Assembly: GCA_965204905.1 (NCBI GenBank)
Contig: OZ242042.1
Coordinates: forward strand, 2,294,001-2,358,000
From: Bin87 sp965204905
GTDB lineage: Bacteria > Chloroflexota > Dehalococcoidia > Lucifugimonadales > UBA3495
Length of the DNA stretch: 64,000 bases
Reading direction: 5' to 3'
Of the stretch, positions 42,060 through 51,651 are shown piece after piece (position 1 is the first letter of the stretch; every line of letters starts with the position of its first letter). The position numbers were made by a program, and so were the translations under genes. The notes beneath the pieces are model-generated. The model was not told where the DNA came from, searched no databases, and was given only the letters and a program-made list of their open reading frames with translations.

Positions 42060-42290
42060 TCATCGGGAAAAGCGGCGGAAAAAGTACCATCCGATTTGGA
42101 GCAGTCCGGCGACCGCGATGCCACCGACCACTCCGACGGGTATGAACAACAACGCCAGGCCAAAGGAGAAGAGCAACAACCCCAGATCGATAAAAGCCCC
42201 TGGCACGGCGAGGTAAAGGTGGTCCAGGTAAACCCAGGCAACTGGGATTACTGCCCCCAGCAGCGCAAAGGCGACGTACAACCACTTCAT
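42060..42290 (-). CDS. Small two-to-three-segment membrane protein
   Basis: A 76-residue hydrophobic protein encoded opposite to its neighbours, between the two tandem binding-protein genes. MKWLYVAFALLGAVIPVAWV and the following AFIDLGLLLFSFGLALLFIPV and GVVGGIAVAGLLQIGW segments would cross the membrane, ending in a basic FFRRFSR. AGGA lies 8 bases before the ATG at 42290. No family is recognised. Its codon pattern is consistent with a real gene, but its reading frame is short and the function is unknown. Confidence 0.6.
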   Translation of the reverse strand: MKWLYVAFALLGAVIPVAWVYLDHLYLAVPGAFIDLGLLLFSFGLALLFIPVGVVGGIAVAGLLQIGWYFFRRFSR

Positions 42291-42336
42291 GCCAAGGCGT
42301 CCTGATTCTTCAAACCCGACGAGTGGAGGAACTGCT

Positions 42337-44076
42337 ATGTACATCCGGAAGGGGTTTCATTCCAAAATCTGGGTGGTCGCTCTCTTGGGAATCGTCGCCT
42401 TGATTATATCGGCGTGCGGCGGCGGGGCAACACCCCAGGCTCCGGCGGCGACCGCCGCTCCGGCGGCAACCACCGCGCCGGCAGCCGCTCCCGTGGCAAC
42501 CGAAGCGCCGGCGGCTCCGCCCGCAGCAGCGGAGGTGTCCGGCAAAGTTACCATCATGCAGACGGTATTCGGTACCGAGGCCTTTGAGCCCAGATACACG
42601 CTCGGCCTCGGCGAAACCACCTACCAGCGCGCCCTGCACGCCCTGCTGGTCGAGGGCAACCACGATACCCAGATGGTCCCCGGCATTGCCTCGGCTTGGG
42701 AGGTTTCCGAGGATGGGTTCACCTGGTCCATGACCATACCCGCCGATCACCCGGCCACCTTCCACAACGGAGATCAGGTGACCATCAACGACGTGGAATT
42801 CAGCTTCCAGCGTTACTTTGGCCCGGAGGCCGAGGATGAGGCCACCAGCACCGGGGCCATCAACTGGTCCCGCCTGACGGATCGCATCGAGATCACCGGT
42901 CCCGAGACCATTGAGGTCACACACAACAAGCTCTCGTCGTCCTTCCCCTTCACCTACTCCGCTTTGCAGTCTTCCTCGGATGGTGGCTCCATCATCCCCC
43001 AGAAGTATCACGAAGAGGTGGGCGAGGATGCCTATGCGGACGCTCCCATCGGCGCGGGTCCTTTCCGGCTGGTTGAGTTCAAGCGTTCTGAACAGCTCCT
43101 GTTCGAGCAATTCCCGGACTATTATTACAATCCCGACAACGGCTATCCTGAAGACCGGCGCATGAAGTTCAAGACGCTGGATATGCGGTTGGTTCCCGAG
43201 GAATCCACCAGGGTCTCCGCCCTGCTGGCCGGTGAGGCCGACATCGTTGAAGTGACCCTCCAATCTAGGGAGCGGGTTGAGGCCGCCGGTGGCCGGTTCG
43301 TCTGGATTGAGGAAGCATCGTACACCCAGGTGCGGCCCATCGGATGCTGGATACCCGAACTTCCCTGCAACGACAAGCGGGTACGCTATGCTCTGGATTA
43401 CGCCATCGACAAGGAGTTGATACGGGACAATCTCTACGGCGGTACCGAAGGGGCGGGTCTGGCCGGTTTTGAGGCGGTGACACCCAGCACCCTGGGCTAC
43501 AGCCCCGAACTGGACGCCACCCCCTATGACCCGGAGCGCGCCAGGGAACTCCTGGCCGAAGCCGGCTATCCCGGTGGCGAGGGTTATCCTCCCTTCACTC
43601 TTTACACCTGGCAGGCCAGCGATACCCCGTTCATGGTGGAACACGCTGAACTGATCGCCCAGATGTGGCAAGATAACCTCGGGCTAGACGTGACGGTGGA
43701 AGCGGGCCAGAATGTCAGCATCCGGGAGCGCGTGCGCAACCGGGAACTGGACGGCCATGTTTACTTCCGCAGCAACGAGGGCCGCTGGGACGGCGGCAGC
43801 CTGGTCCGCAGCATGCACTACCTGGACTCCAGCCTGCGGCAGTCGGAAGATCCTGAACTGGTCAAGATAGCAGACGAAGGGCTGTCGGTGATGGATCCGG
43901 CATTGCGCCAAGACGCCTACAACAAGATGTACCGGGCATCCTGGGAGGAACACTATTCCTTCAGCACCATCTACACTAACCTGCCCTTCGGCTTGAGCAG
44001 TCGCATCGACGCCTACCAACCCTGGCCTCTGGGTCCATACCCCACGGCCCTGTGGACGGTGACCCTGAATCAGTAG
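42337..44076 (+). CDS. ABC transporter substrate-binding lipoprotein, family 5, copy 2
   Basis: A 579-residue lipoprotein with lipobox SAC (Cys27) and an Ala/Pro/Thr linker to about 68. The mature domain parallels copy 1: MVPGIASAWEVSEDGFTW, FHNGDQVTINDVEFSFQRYFG, NDKRVRYALDYAIDKELIRD, YDPERARELLAEAGYPGGEG, and the same cysteine pair in IGCWIPELPC. GTGGAGGA precedes the ATG at 42337. The DppB gene follows after 50 bases, so this copy is the direct operon partner. The two copies may offer different ligand ranges to one permease. Confidence 0.93.
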   Translation: MYIRKGFHSKIWVVALLGIVALIISACGGGATPQAPAATAAPAATTAPAAAPVATEAPAAPPAAAEVSGKVTIMQTVFGTEAFEPRYTLGLGETTYQRALHALLVEGNHDTQMVPGIASAWEVSEDGFTWSMTIPADHPATFHNGDQVTINDVEFSFQRYFGPEAEDEATSTGAINWSRLTDRIEITGPETIEVTHNKLSSSFPFTYSALQSSSDGGSIIPQKYHEEVGEDAYADAPIGAGPFRLVEFKRSEQLLFEQFPDYYYNPDNGYPEDRRMKFKTLDMRLVPEESTRVSALLAGEADIVEVTLQSRERVEAAGGRFVWIEEASYTQVRPIGCWIPELPCNDKRVRYALDYAIDKELIRDNLYGGTEGAGLAGFEAVTPSTLGYSPELDATPYDPERARELLAEAGYPGGEGYPPFTLYTWQASDTPFMVEHAELIAQMWQDNLGLDVTVEAGQNVSIRERVRNRELDGHVYFRSNEGRWDGGSLVRSMHYLDSSLRQSEDPELVKIADEGLSVMDPALRQDAYNKMYRASWEEHYSFSTIYTNLPFGLSSRIDAYQPWPLGPYPTALWTVTLNQ

Positions 44077-44126
44077 GATAGACACATCCAACCGCCGTTG
44101 GCAAAGTTGTTGGGCAAGGGAAACAA

Positions 44127-45044
44127 ATGCAGCGTTACATACTGTCCAGGGTGTTCCAGGGATTGATCGCTCTGCTTGGCCTCAGTCTGATTATCTTTAT
44201 GAGCGTTCACCTTTCCGGTGACCCGGCGCTGCTGTTGTTGCCGCCGGAAGCCACCACTGCGGATTACGAACAGCTCCGGGAGAATCTTGGCCTGGACCGA
44301 CCGATCCTCGTGCAATACGGCACCTTTCTTCTGAATGCGGTGCAGGGCGACTTTGGCCACTCCATCACTACCCGGCGTCCGGCCCGGGACGTGCTGCTGG
44401 AGCGGATTCCCGCAACCCTCCAGTTGGCAGCGGCCGGAATGCTCCTGGCGATTTTGATGGGTGTGCCGCTGGGTATCCTTTCCGCCGTCAAGCGGGACTC
44501 GATTCTGGACAAGGCCTGCAAGCTTTTTGCTATCGCCGGCATCGGCGCTCCGCAATTCTGGGTAGCCATCATGCTGATCCTGCTGTTCGGCGCGATCCTC
44601 CAATGGCTGCCGACCTACGGACGGGGCGGGCCATCCCACTTCGTGCTGCCTTCCTTCGTGCTGGCCTGGTCCATCATGGCCGGCATGATGCGCCTGGCGC
44701 GCTCCAGCATGCTGGAGGTGCTGGACAGCGAATTCGTCAAGTTCGCCCGCGTCAAGGGTCTTAACGAGCGGCTGGTCATCTGGAAACACGCCCTGAGAAA
44801 CGCCATGATTCCGCTGATAACCTTCGGCGGCATCAGCCTGGCAGGACTGCTCAATGGGGCCATCGTGGTGGAGGTCGTGTTCGCCTGGCCCGGCGTCGGC
44901 CGCCTGATGCTGGAGGGCGTGGCGCAGCGCAATTTCCCCATCGTGGAAGCCACCGTGCTGACCTCGGGTTTCTTCTACATCCTCACGTCCCTGTTCGTGG
45001 ACATCCTGTACGTGTACGTAGACCCGAGAATCAGGATCGAGTAA
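44127..45044 (+). CDS. ABC transporter permease, DppB/OppB type
   Basis: A 305-residue inner-membrane permease with six hydrophobic segments and the N-terminal YILSRVFQGLIALLGLSLIIF start of the DppB family. The EAA-like loop toward the ATPase reads EFVKFARVKGLNERLVIWKHALRNAMIPLI near 201-230, and the end DILYVYVDPRIRIE is typical. It pairs with the DppC permease 16 bases downstream. The ATP-binding subunits are not encoded in this window. Confidence 0.94.
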   Translation: MQRYILSRVFQGLIALLGLSLIIFMSVHLSGDPALLLLPPEATTADYEQLRENLGLDRPILVQYGTFLLNAVQGDFGHSITTRRPARDVLLERIPATLQLAAAGMLLAILMGVPLGILSAVKRDSILDKACKLFAIAGIGAPQFWVAIMLILLFGAILQWLPTYGRGGPSHFVLPSFVLAWSIMAGMMRLARSSMLEVLDSEFVKFARVKGLNERLVIWKHALRNAMIPLITFGGISLAGLLNGAIVVEVVFAWPGVGRLMLEGVAQRNFPIVEATVLTSGFFYILTSLFVDILYVYVDPRIRIE

Positions 45045-45060
45045 AGCGAGAGAACCGGGC

Positions 45061-45936
45061 ATGGCACAGCAAACCGCAGTAACCGAACCAGGGCGACTCG
45101 CTCAATTGCAGAAGCGGATCAGCGAGACCAAGCTGCCCTGGATACCCATCGTCATCCTGGCCGTCCTGCTGGTCTGCTCAGCGTTGGCGCCCCAGTTGTC
45201 TCCCCACGATCCCACCGACAAGGACGTAATCAACAGCCGCATCGCTCCCTTCCAGGTCAGCGATTACCCGTTGGGCACCGACATTCTGGGTCGGGACATG
45301 CTGAGCCGCCTGATCTTCGGCGCTCGCACCACCGTGTACATTAGCCTGGTGGCCCTGGGTACCGGCGCCGTCGTGGGCACCGTTCTGGGCCTGATCGCCG
45401 GATACCTGGGCGGCATCATCGGCGCAACCATCATGCGCGTCGCCGACGCCGTGATGGGATTCCCCACCATCCTGGTGGCCTTGGTTATCGTGGTCCTGCT
45501 GGGCCAGGGCACGGAGAACATCATCATCGCGGTGGCGGTCACCGTGTGGGCGAGGTTCGCGCGGATGATACGGGGCGATACCTTGAGCATCAAGGAACGC
45601 GACTATGTGATCCTCGCCAGGATCGCCGGCGTCAACACACCGGTGATCATCCTCCGGCACATCTTCCCCAACGTGGTCAACACCCTGATGGTGCTGACCA
45701 GCCTCCAGGTGGGGCAGGTGATCCTGCTGGAGGCCTCACTGAGCTTCCTGGGGTTGGGATTGGCGCCCGGCTCGCCCGCCTGGGGGATCATGGTCGCCGA
45801 GGGGCGCAACGTGATCCTGGATATGTGGTGGCTGTCCCTGTTCCCCGGCGTGGCGATCACCATAGTGGTGATGGCGTTCAACTTCTTCGGGGACTGGCTG
45901 CGCGACTACCTGGACCCGAAACTCCGCCGGGCCTGA
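45061..45936 (+). CDS. ABC transporter permease, DppC/OppC type
   Basis: A 291-residue permease: N-terminal helix, then HPLGTD-type region DYPLGTDILGRDMLSRLIFGARTT near 70-90, five more hydrophobic segments, and the EAA loop ERDYVILARIAGVNTPVIILRHIFPNV. It ends in FGDWLRDYLDPKLRRA, the usual DppC tail. With DppB it forms the channel of a peptide or nickel type importer. After its stop the operon ends; ATPase genes must be elsewhere. Confidence 0.94.
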   Translation: MAQQTAVTEPGRLAQLQKRISETKLPWIPIVILAVLLVCSALAPQLSPHDPTDKDVINSRIAPFQVSDYPLGTDILGRDMLSRLIFGARTTVYISLVALGTGAVVGTVLGLIAGYLGGIIGATIMRVADAVMGFPTILVALVIVVLLGQGTENIIIAVAVTVWARFARMIRGDTLSIKERDYVILARIAGVNTPVIILRHIFPNVVNTLMVLTSLQVGQVILLEASLSFLGLGLAPGSPAWGIMVAEGRNVILDMWWLSLFPGVAITIVVMAFNFFGDWLRDYLDPKLRRA

Positions 45937-46075
45937 TCGCCATCGAGAGACAGCACAACAAGCCGACAAGAACCATCGCACATAATACCGACCAATCCAC
46001 TCCGTTTCCGACGGCCGAGTGGTGAAACTACGCTGGTCGCGGATTAAACCGACCATTGTGCAGGAGGAAATCGTT

Positions 46076-46618
46076 ATGGGCATTCAGATCAAGCGCGTTG
46101 GCCACGTTGGGATTCTGGTTTCCGATTTTGAGCGGTCTTTCGAGTTCTACACCAAGGTGCTGGGTTGCAAGGTGACATCCCGTCGCAGCCGGCCGGATGG
46201 TTCCGAGTCGGCTTTCCTGCGGTTTGACGAGACTCACCACGATTTCGTCATCGCCAGCGCCCCGGACGGCGTGGACGTGTCGGAGAATGTGCCGGGGCAC
46301 GCGCGCCTGGTGCAGCAGGTCGCCTTTGAAGTGGAAAACCGCGACGAATTCATGAAGGCCCTCGCCCATATCCACACCCACGGCGCGGAAATTGTCAGCG
46401 GGCCATTGACCCACGGCATCGAGGCCGGCGGGAACTTGGAGGGCAGCGGCAGCCGCTCGTTCTACTTCCTGGACCCGGACGGCAACCGGCTGGAGATCTT
46501 CTGCGACGGCATGAAGGTTCCCAACGGGGAGCAGTTCCCCAGGGCGGAATACGCCGACGCCATCAAGGACTTCATAGCAAAGAAGGCCGCGAAGGAAGCG
46601 GAAATGGCTGGCGACTGA
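46076..46618 (+). CDS. VOC family protein (glyoxalase/bleomycin resistance/dioxygenase fold), copy 1
   Basis: A 180-residue vicinal-oxygen-chelate protein with two beta-alpha-beta-beta-beta modules. The first starts IKRVGHVGILVSDFERSFEFYTKVLG (metal His about 10); the second has HARLVQQVAFEV, and the last strand SFYFLDPDGNRLEIF supplies the metal Glu. This is the extradiol-dioxygenase/catechol branch by appearance. CAGGAGGAA lies 5 bases before the ATG. It is followed by a strong terminator shared with the convergent NHL gene. Substrate unknown. Confidence 0.88.
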   Translation: MGIQIKRVGHVGILVSDFERSFEFYTKVLGCKVTSRRSRPDGSESAFLRFDETHHDFVIASAPDGVDVSENVPGHARLVQQVAFEVENRDEFMKALAHIHTHGAEIVSGPLTHGIEAGGNLEGSGSRSFYFLDPDGNRLEIFCDGMKVPNGEQFPRAEYADAIKDFIAKKAAKEAEMAGD

Positions 46619-46645
46619 ACTGCGCCAACCGGCAACCAGGCCGAA

Positions 46646-46687
46646 CCAAAACGACGGCGGGGAACGTTCCCCGCCGTCGTGGTTTTT
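46646..46687. terminator. Strong bidirectional terminator
   Basis: A perfect 30-base palindrome at 46651-46680 (ACGACGGCGGGGAAC and its complement). A T-run follows on the plus strand (GGTTTTT) and TTTTGG on the minus strand, between the convergent VOC and NHL genes. Confidence 0.9.
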
Positions 46688-46717
46688 GCGCTCGATGTGC
46701 TGGCTGGTCGTCGCAAC

Positions 46718-47599
46718 CTAGCCCTGACGCACGAACTTATCGACGCCGGTGCCGTCGCTGAGGCCGACGTAGATGTCGCCGCGCGAGTCCACCCAACTGC
46801 CATGGCCGGGGCCGCGACAGTCGAAGCGGGACAGAACGTTGCCGGACGTGTCCAGAACGCTGACCCGGGCCGAAGAATCGTTGACCGGCCCTTCGCTGAC
46901 CACCAGGTTCCCCTCGCTGTCCACCGAGATGTCCATGGGCCGCTGGATATCATCCCAGATGGCGATAAACTCGCCGTCCAGGTTGAAAAGCTGCATCCGA
47001 TGGTTTTCCCGGTCGCACAGGAAGATCGTATCGTTGTGGATCAGCAGGCTGTGCGGAAGATGGAAGTGGCCCGGCTCGCTCTTCCCCGGTTCTCCCCAGG
47101 ATTGCTTGAGTTGGCCATCCCAGCTGAACCGGTGGACGCGAGCGTTGCGGTACCCGTCGGCTACGTACAGGTCGCCGGACGGCGATGGGATCAGTTCGGT
47201 GGGATAGTTGAAGGGGCCGGCGGATCGGGGACAGAGGTCGCCCGGGTTTTCGCAGCCGGTGTCGGAGTGGACGCCGTGGCGGCCCAGCATCTGGACCGGC
47301 TTGCCGTCAATGGTATAGACCAGGCACACGGAATTGTCCCGGTCGGTCAGGTAAACCGTGTCCTCCTCGTCAATGTAGATGCCGTGGGCGAAGGAGAATG
47401 CGCCGTTGCCCCAGCTGTCCAGCAGGTTGCCGTCCCGGTCAAAGATCAGGATGGGCGGGTCCTTGCGCTGGAAAGCGAAGACCCGGTCTTGCGAGTCGGT
47501 GGCGATGGCGCTGACCATGGCGAAGGTCTCGCCCTCTGGCAGCTTGGCCCAGTTTTCCACCACTTCGTATGTGTACTTGCCGCTTCCTACGGTCGTCAT
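46718..47599 (-). CDS. NHL-repeat beta-propeller protein
   Basis: A 293-residue NHL propeller of about six blades, each with the GDLYVADGYRN type strand (for example GIYIDEEDTVYLTDRDN, ELIPSPSGDLYVADGYRN, LLIHNDTIFLCDRENHRM). It resembles the lyase-like propeller of peptidylglycine alpha-hydroxyglycine alpha-amidating lyase, and such annotation is common in environmental Chloroflexota. There is no signal peptide. AAAGGAGG lies 9 bases before the ATG at 47599. It is divergent from a second NHL gene of a different type. Ligand unknown. Confidence 0.88.
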   Translation of the reverse strand: MTTVGSGKYTYEVVENWAKLPEGETFAMVSAIATDSQDRVFAFQRKDPPILIFDRDGNLLDSWGNGAFSFAHGIYIDEEDTVYLTDRDNSVCLVYTIDGKPVQMLGRHGVHSDTGCENPGDLCPRSAGPFNYPTELIPSPSGDLYVADGYRNARVHRFSWDGQLKQSWGEPGKSEPGHFHLPHSLLIHNDTIFLCDRENHRMQLFNLDGEFIAIWDDIQRPMDISVDSEGNLVVSEGPVNDSSARVSVLDTSGNVLSRFDCRGPGHGSWVDSRGDIYVGLSDGTGVDKFVRQG

Positions 47600-47713
47600 G
47601 CTACTGGCCTCCTTTCGTGTGGATGCGCGCTGATCGGTTGACACCGCTATTGTAACGCGAGAGACGCCACGTGATTCGCTGCGTGACAGTTCGTTTTATC
47701 GTCAAGCCCGATA

Positions 47714-47719
47714 TACAAT
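47714..47719 (+). promoter_or_regulatory. Likely -10 element of the second NHL gene
   Basis: TACAAT followed by GCAAC, 51 bases before the ATG at 47770, in the 170-base divergent region. It matches the TAyAATGsrc pattern seen before other genes here. Confidence 0.4.
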
Positions 47720-47769
47720 GCAACCCTGTACTACCGAGCCGGGATACCCGGCGAGCGACGGAGGCGCGC

Positions 47770-48804
47770 ATGGCAGCTGAAAAAGGCATCATCCAGACCG
47801 TATTGGGAAACGGATCAGAGGGGTGGGAGGGCGACGGCGGCCCCGCGCTAGACGCCGCCTGTCAGACTCCATACGCCTGTGAGTTCGATCCCGATGGGAA
47901 CATGGTCGTGTGCATGGGCCGGCACAATCGGATCCGCCGCGTGGACGCGCGCACCGGCATCATCACCCTGATCTGCGGCAACGGGGAACCGGGCTACGCT
48001 GGCGATGGCGGGCCAGCCCTTGATGCGGTCATCAACCAACCATACGGGCTGGCTATCGACGCCAACGGAGACATCTACTTCGCCCAGCGGTTTGACCCTG
48101 CGGTCAGAAAGATCGACGCTCACACTGGCACAATCTCCACCATCGCAGGCACCGGCGAATTCGGGTACAGCGGAGACGGCGGTCCCGGCGACGCGGCCAT
48201 GCTCCGGGAACCGAACGATCTATACCTGGACCGGCGGGGCGGCCTGCTGATTGCCGACGTGCAGGACCAGCGCATCCGTCGGGTGGATCTCGAAACCGGT
48301 ATCATCACCACTTTCGCCGGAACCGGCGAGAAATCCCGCGCCGGAGACGGCAGAGCGGCCACCGAGGCGAGCTTGATGGGACCTCGGGCAGTGTGCTCGG
48401 ATAGCCGGGGCAATGTTTACGTGTGCGAGCGGGAGGGCAACGGGGTTCGTAAAATTTCCCCGGACGGACTTTTGACCACCATCGCGGGGGCTGAGGCAAG
48501 CTACGGTTATTCCGGCGACGGCGGGCCGGCGCTGGAAGCGACGTGGGGTTCGCCCAAGGCGATGCGCTGCGACCTGAATGACAACATCATCGTGCTCGAT
48601 TCTGACAACTCCGCCGTGCGACGCATCGATGCCGATACCGGCATCGTTACCACCATCGCCGGAGGCCGGGAAGGTGGCGGCGGCGATGGTGGCCCTGCCG
48701 TTGACGCCGGGCTGTATCATCCCCACGGCTGCGGCATCGACGCGAACGGCGACCTACACATCGCCGACACTCACAATCATCGGATCCGAGTGGTGGGCCT
48801 GTGA
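47770..48804 (+). CDS. NHL-repeat protein with GDGGPA-type blades
   Basis: A 344-residue propeller with about six repeats of the form GxxGYxGDGGPAxDAxxxxPxG followed by a strand like DANGDIYFAQR and then RKIDAHTGTISTIAG. These repeats occur in NHL domains of many secreted and cytoplasmic proteins; here no signal peptide is visible. It is unlike the divergent 46718 protein, which lacks the GDGGPA motif, so the two are not recent duplicates. CGACGGAGG precedes the ATG. Function unknown; binding or lyase roles are possible. Confidence 0.88.
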   Translation: MAAEKGIIQTVLGNGSEGWEGDGGPALDAACQTPYACEFDPDGNMVVCMGRHNRIRRVDARTGIITLICGNGEPGYAGDGGPALDAVINQPYGLAIDANGDIYFAQRFDPAVRKIDAHTGTISTIAGTGEFGYSGDGGPGDAAMLREPNDLYLDRRGGLLIADVQDQRIRRVDLETGIITTFAGTGEKSRAGDGRAATEASLMGPRAVCSDSRGNVYVCEREGNGVRKISPDGLLTTIAGAEASYGYSGDGGPALEATWGSPKAMRCDLNDNIIVLDSDNSAVRRIDADTGIVTTIAGGREGGGGDGGPAVDAGLYHPHGCGIDANGDLHIADTHNHRIRVVGL

Positions 48805-49004
48805 GCAGCGCCGAACCGCAAGGTCGGCAGGCAAAGCGAATGAGCGGCGGAATGTAGCCATTGCCGGCCGCTTTGAGAGAACCTTTGACACGACAGCGCC
48901 GCTAACCGTAGAGTTATATGGCGGTTCACATCCCGCACGCAGCTTCGACTCGCCAGGGAATTTCCGAATCGCGAAACCACTGACCCACACGAGGAAACCT
49001 TTAC

Positions 49005-50126
49005 ATGGCATTGCAGTTTGGGGTATTCGACCACATTGAGCCAATTCCCGGTGTAGCACTGGACCAGATCTACCGGGAGCGCCTGGACCAGATAGAGCAG
49101 TTGGAGGCCGCCGGGTTCTACTCCTATCATCTGGCGGAGCATCACACGCCGGCGGTGCACAGTCTCGCCCCGTCGCAGAACGTGTTCCTAGCCGCCGCTG
49201 CCGAGCGGACGACGACCATGCGGCTGGGCCCGTGCGTGTACGTGCTGCCGCTACATCATCCCGTGCGCCTGATCGAGGAAATCTGCATGCTGGACAACCT
49301 CAGCGGTGGCCGCATGGACATCGGCGTGGGTCGCGGCGGAATAATCGAAGCCTACTTCTGGGGACAGGAGGGGGACGTTGAGGTCAACTACGCGCGGTAT
49401 CTCGAAACGCTGGCGGTGGTCAAGGAGGGGCTGGGCAACGACTCGCTGACCTACCAGGGTGAGTTCTACAACTTCGACGACCTGCCCATGCGTCTGCGGC
49501 CCGTACAGGACCCGTACCCGCCCCTGTGGTACATGAGGAACGTGGAAACCTCGGCTGTCAACGGCATGCACTCCATCATCGTGGGCAATTTGGGGTCGTT
49601 CCAAGCCAACGTGGAGCGTTATTTCCAGCTTTGGGATGAGCACCAGGGACCGGGCGCGCTGAACGCCCAGGGCGAGGCGCCCAAAATCGGGTTGGTCAAC
49701 CACCTGTACCTCGCCGAAACGGACGCGGAGGCCGCAACCATCGCCCAACCCGCCTGGGAACAGTACAAGTGGAACCTGGCCGCGCCGCGCCGGCTGGAAG
49801 CGGAGCGGCGGGGTCTCACCCAGTTTATGGGGAGCGAGGCCAATCCCAGGCCGTCCAACCTGCCCGATAGGGAGGCTCAGGAGGCCCGAGCCGCCGCGAC
49901 GCGCCGGTCCGGCTCAGCCGCGCTTGAGGAACACGCGGCTCCCGGCGGAGGCGGATTCAACGTCGTCGCCGGCTCGCCTGACTCCATCCGGAGCTACATG
50001 GACGACTATCTTGAGACCGGAGCCAACTACTTCGTGGCCGGTTTCCAGTGGGGCCACCTGTCCCATGAGGAAACCATGCGCTCGATAGATCTGTTTGTGT
50101 CCGAGGTGATGCCCCACTATGCATGA
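49005..50126 (+). CDS. LLM-class flavin-dependent oxidoreductase, alkanal monooxygenase-like
   Basis: A 373-residue luciferase-like monooxygenase. Family blocks are MALQFGVFDHIEPIP, LEAAGFYSYHLAEHHTP, LPLHHPVRLIEEICMLDNLSGGRMDIGVGRG and GSPDSIRSYMDDYLETGANYFVAGFQWGHL (split here: SIRSYMDDYLETGANYF then VAGFQWGHL). An insert near 265-315 with many charged residues is unusual for the family. GAGGAA lies 8 bases before the ATG. It is followed by a convergent MFS exporter gene. Substrate unknown; reduced flavin must come from elsewhere. Confidence 0.9.
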   Translation: MALQFGVFDHIEPIPGVALDQIYRERLDQIEQLEAAGFYSYHLAEHHTPAVHSLAPSQNVFLAAAAERTTTMRLGPCVYVLPLHHPVRLIEEICMLDNLSGGRMDIGVGRGGIIEAYFWGQEGDVEVNYARYLETLAVVKEGLGNDSLTYQGEFYNFDDLPMRLRPVQDPYPPLWYMRNVETSAVNGMHSIIVGNLGSFQANVERYFQLWDEHQGPGALNAQGEAPKIGLVNHLYLAETDAEAATIAQPAWEQYKWNLAAPRRLEAERRGLTQFMGSEANPRPSNLPDREAQEARAAATRRSGSAALEEHAAPGGGGFNVVAGSPDSIRSYMDDYLETGANYFVAGFQWGHLSHEETMRSIDLFVSEVMPHYA

Positions 50127-50144
50127 ACATAGTGATGCACCCAG

Positions 50145-51374
50145 CTAAACCCGCAATCGACGCAGGGTCGGCCTCCAGACCCCAAGCACGAACGCTACCG
50201 TCAGGTAGATGGCCGCTCCGCCGGCAAAGGCGGCAGTCCAGTTGATGTATTCCGCAACCAGCGTCATGGGATAAGACCCGATGAACATCAGCGCGGCGGA
50301 AACGTACCAGACGCTCATCACCCGGCCCTGGAACTCCGCCGGCACGGAGAGTTGCAGCACGGTCGTCCCCATCGGCACGATGCTACCCATCCCGACCAGG
50401 AACAAGATCGCCCACGACAGCCAGAACCAGTGAGACCAGGCCAGGCAGAACAGCGCCGTGCCGAAAAGAAAGATACAGCCCAGCAGCAGCCAGTTCTTGT
50501 GTTGCGAGTTGCCCAGGGACGCCATGATGAACGTGCCGGACAGGGACCCAATGCCCGCCCCGGTCATCAGCAGCCCGGCTCCGCCGGCGCCCGTGTCCAG
50601 AACCATCCTGGCAAAGGCCGGCAGCAGTTGGGAATAGGGCATGGCGAAGAAGCCAAAGGCGAACCCAATTCCGATGACGGTGAACGTGACTGGGTTGGAC
50701 CAGCAGTAACGCAGCCCGCCCCACAGTTCCGCCAGGATGGTCGAGTCTTGCTCCCGGGCCGCCGGCGTCACCCGCCGAACCATGAACAGCGTTGCCGTGC
50801 CAACGCAAAAGCAGCCGGCGGCGAGGTAGAGCGCCGGCGCTATTCCGGCCAGTTCGATTACTCCTCCCGCCAGAGCCGGACCCAGGATGCGCCCCGAGTT
50901 CATTACCGCCGAGTTCAGGACGACGGCATTCATCAAGTCATCGCGGTCCACCAAATCGCGGACGATGGCCAGCCGGGCCGGCGTGTTGATAGCCTGGAGC
51001 GTGCCCAGAACGAAAGCCGCCGCGTAGGTGTGCCATAAGACGACCAGCCCGGCAGTCTCCAGCACGGCGATTCCCAGGACCAGAACGGCCACTAGCGCCT
51101 GGGTCAGCATCAACAGTCCGCGACGGTCGAACCGGTCGGCAAACGTGCCTCCGAACAGCACGAACGCCAGCGTGGGCGTCCCGTAAAGGAAAATCATGAA
51201 ACCCATGCGTGAGGCGGAATCGGTAAGCTCCAGAACCAACCAGCCCAGGATGAGGAACTGCATTCCCCGCCCCAATGCCTGAGCGTTCGAGCCGATCCAG
51301 AACCAGCGGTAATCGCGGTGCCGCAGGGCGCGGAAAGTCTGGAGCTTGCGACCAATGGCCAGAATATGGGCCAA
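50145..51374 (-). CDS. MFS transporter, EntS-like
   Basis: A 409-residue major facilitator with 12 hydrophobic segments. The RALRHRDYRWFWIGS opening, GGTFADRFDRRGLLM at the 2-3 loop and QDSTILAELWGGLRYCWSNP in the central loop are typical of the EntS/MFS_3 drug and siderophore exporter branch. The start is TTG at 51374 with only a weak GGTGAAG site nearby, so the true start could lie a few codons inside. It converges on the flavin monooxygenase gene. Substrate not determined. Confidence 0.87.
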   Translation of the reverse strand: MAHILAIGRKLQTFRALRHRDYRWFWIGSNAQALGRGMQFLILGWLVLELTDSASRMGFMIFLYGTPTLAFVLFGGTFADRFDRRGLLMLTQALVAVLVLGIAVLETAGLVVLWHTYAAAFVLGTLQAINTPARLAIVRDLVDRDDLMNAVVLNSAVMNSGRILGPALAGGVIELAGIAPALYLAAGCFCVGTATLFMVRRVTPAAREQDSTILAELWGGLRYCWSNPVTFTVIGIGFAFGFFAMPYSQLLPAFARMVLDTGAGGAGLLMTGAGIGSLSGTFIMASLGNSQHKNWLLLGCIFLFGTALFCLAWSHWFWLSWAILFLVGMGSIVPMGTTVLQLSVPAEFQGRVMSVWYVSAALMFIGSYPMTLVAEYINWTAAFAGGAAIYLTVAFVLGVWRPTLRRLRV

Positions 51375-51651
51375 TTACTTCACCGGATTAGCCGTTTTGG
51401 GATGTTGGCGGTGCGAGTCTTCAGCGACATTGAGCCTGCGATTTCCTCGAATGGGCCGCCATTCTAACAGCGCGGCAATTCGACAAGTATCAGGTTGATG
51501 CTGCCCCGTCAATCGCCACCTTCGCCACGGTAGCGTTGCAATGTAGGTGGTTCACTTTCCCCTCATTCCGCCCCAACCATCCGTCATTCCGCCGGAAGAA
51601 CTGCCCGCCCGTGCTCAACACCGGGGCACCCCGCTGATGCGTACCCAGTTT

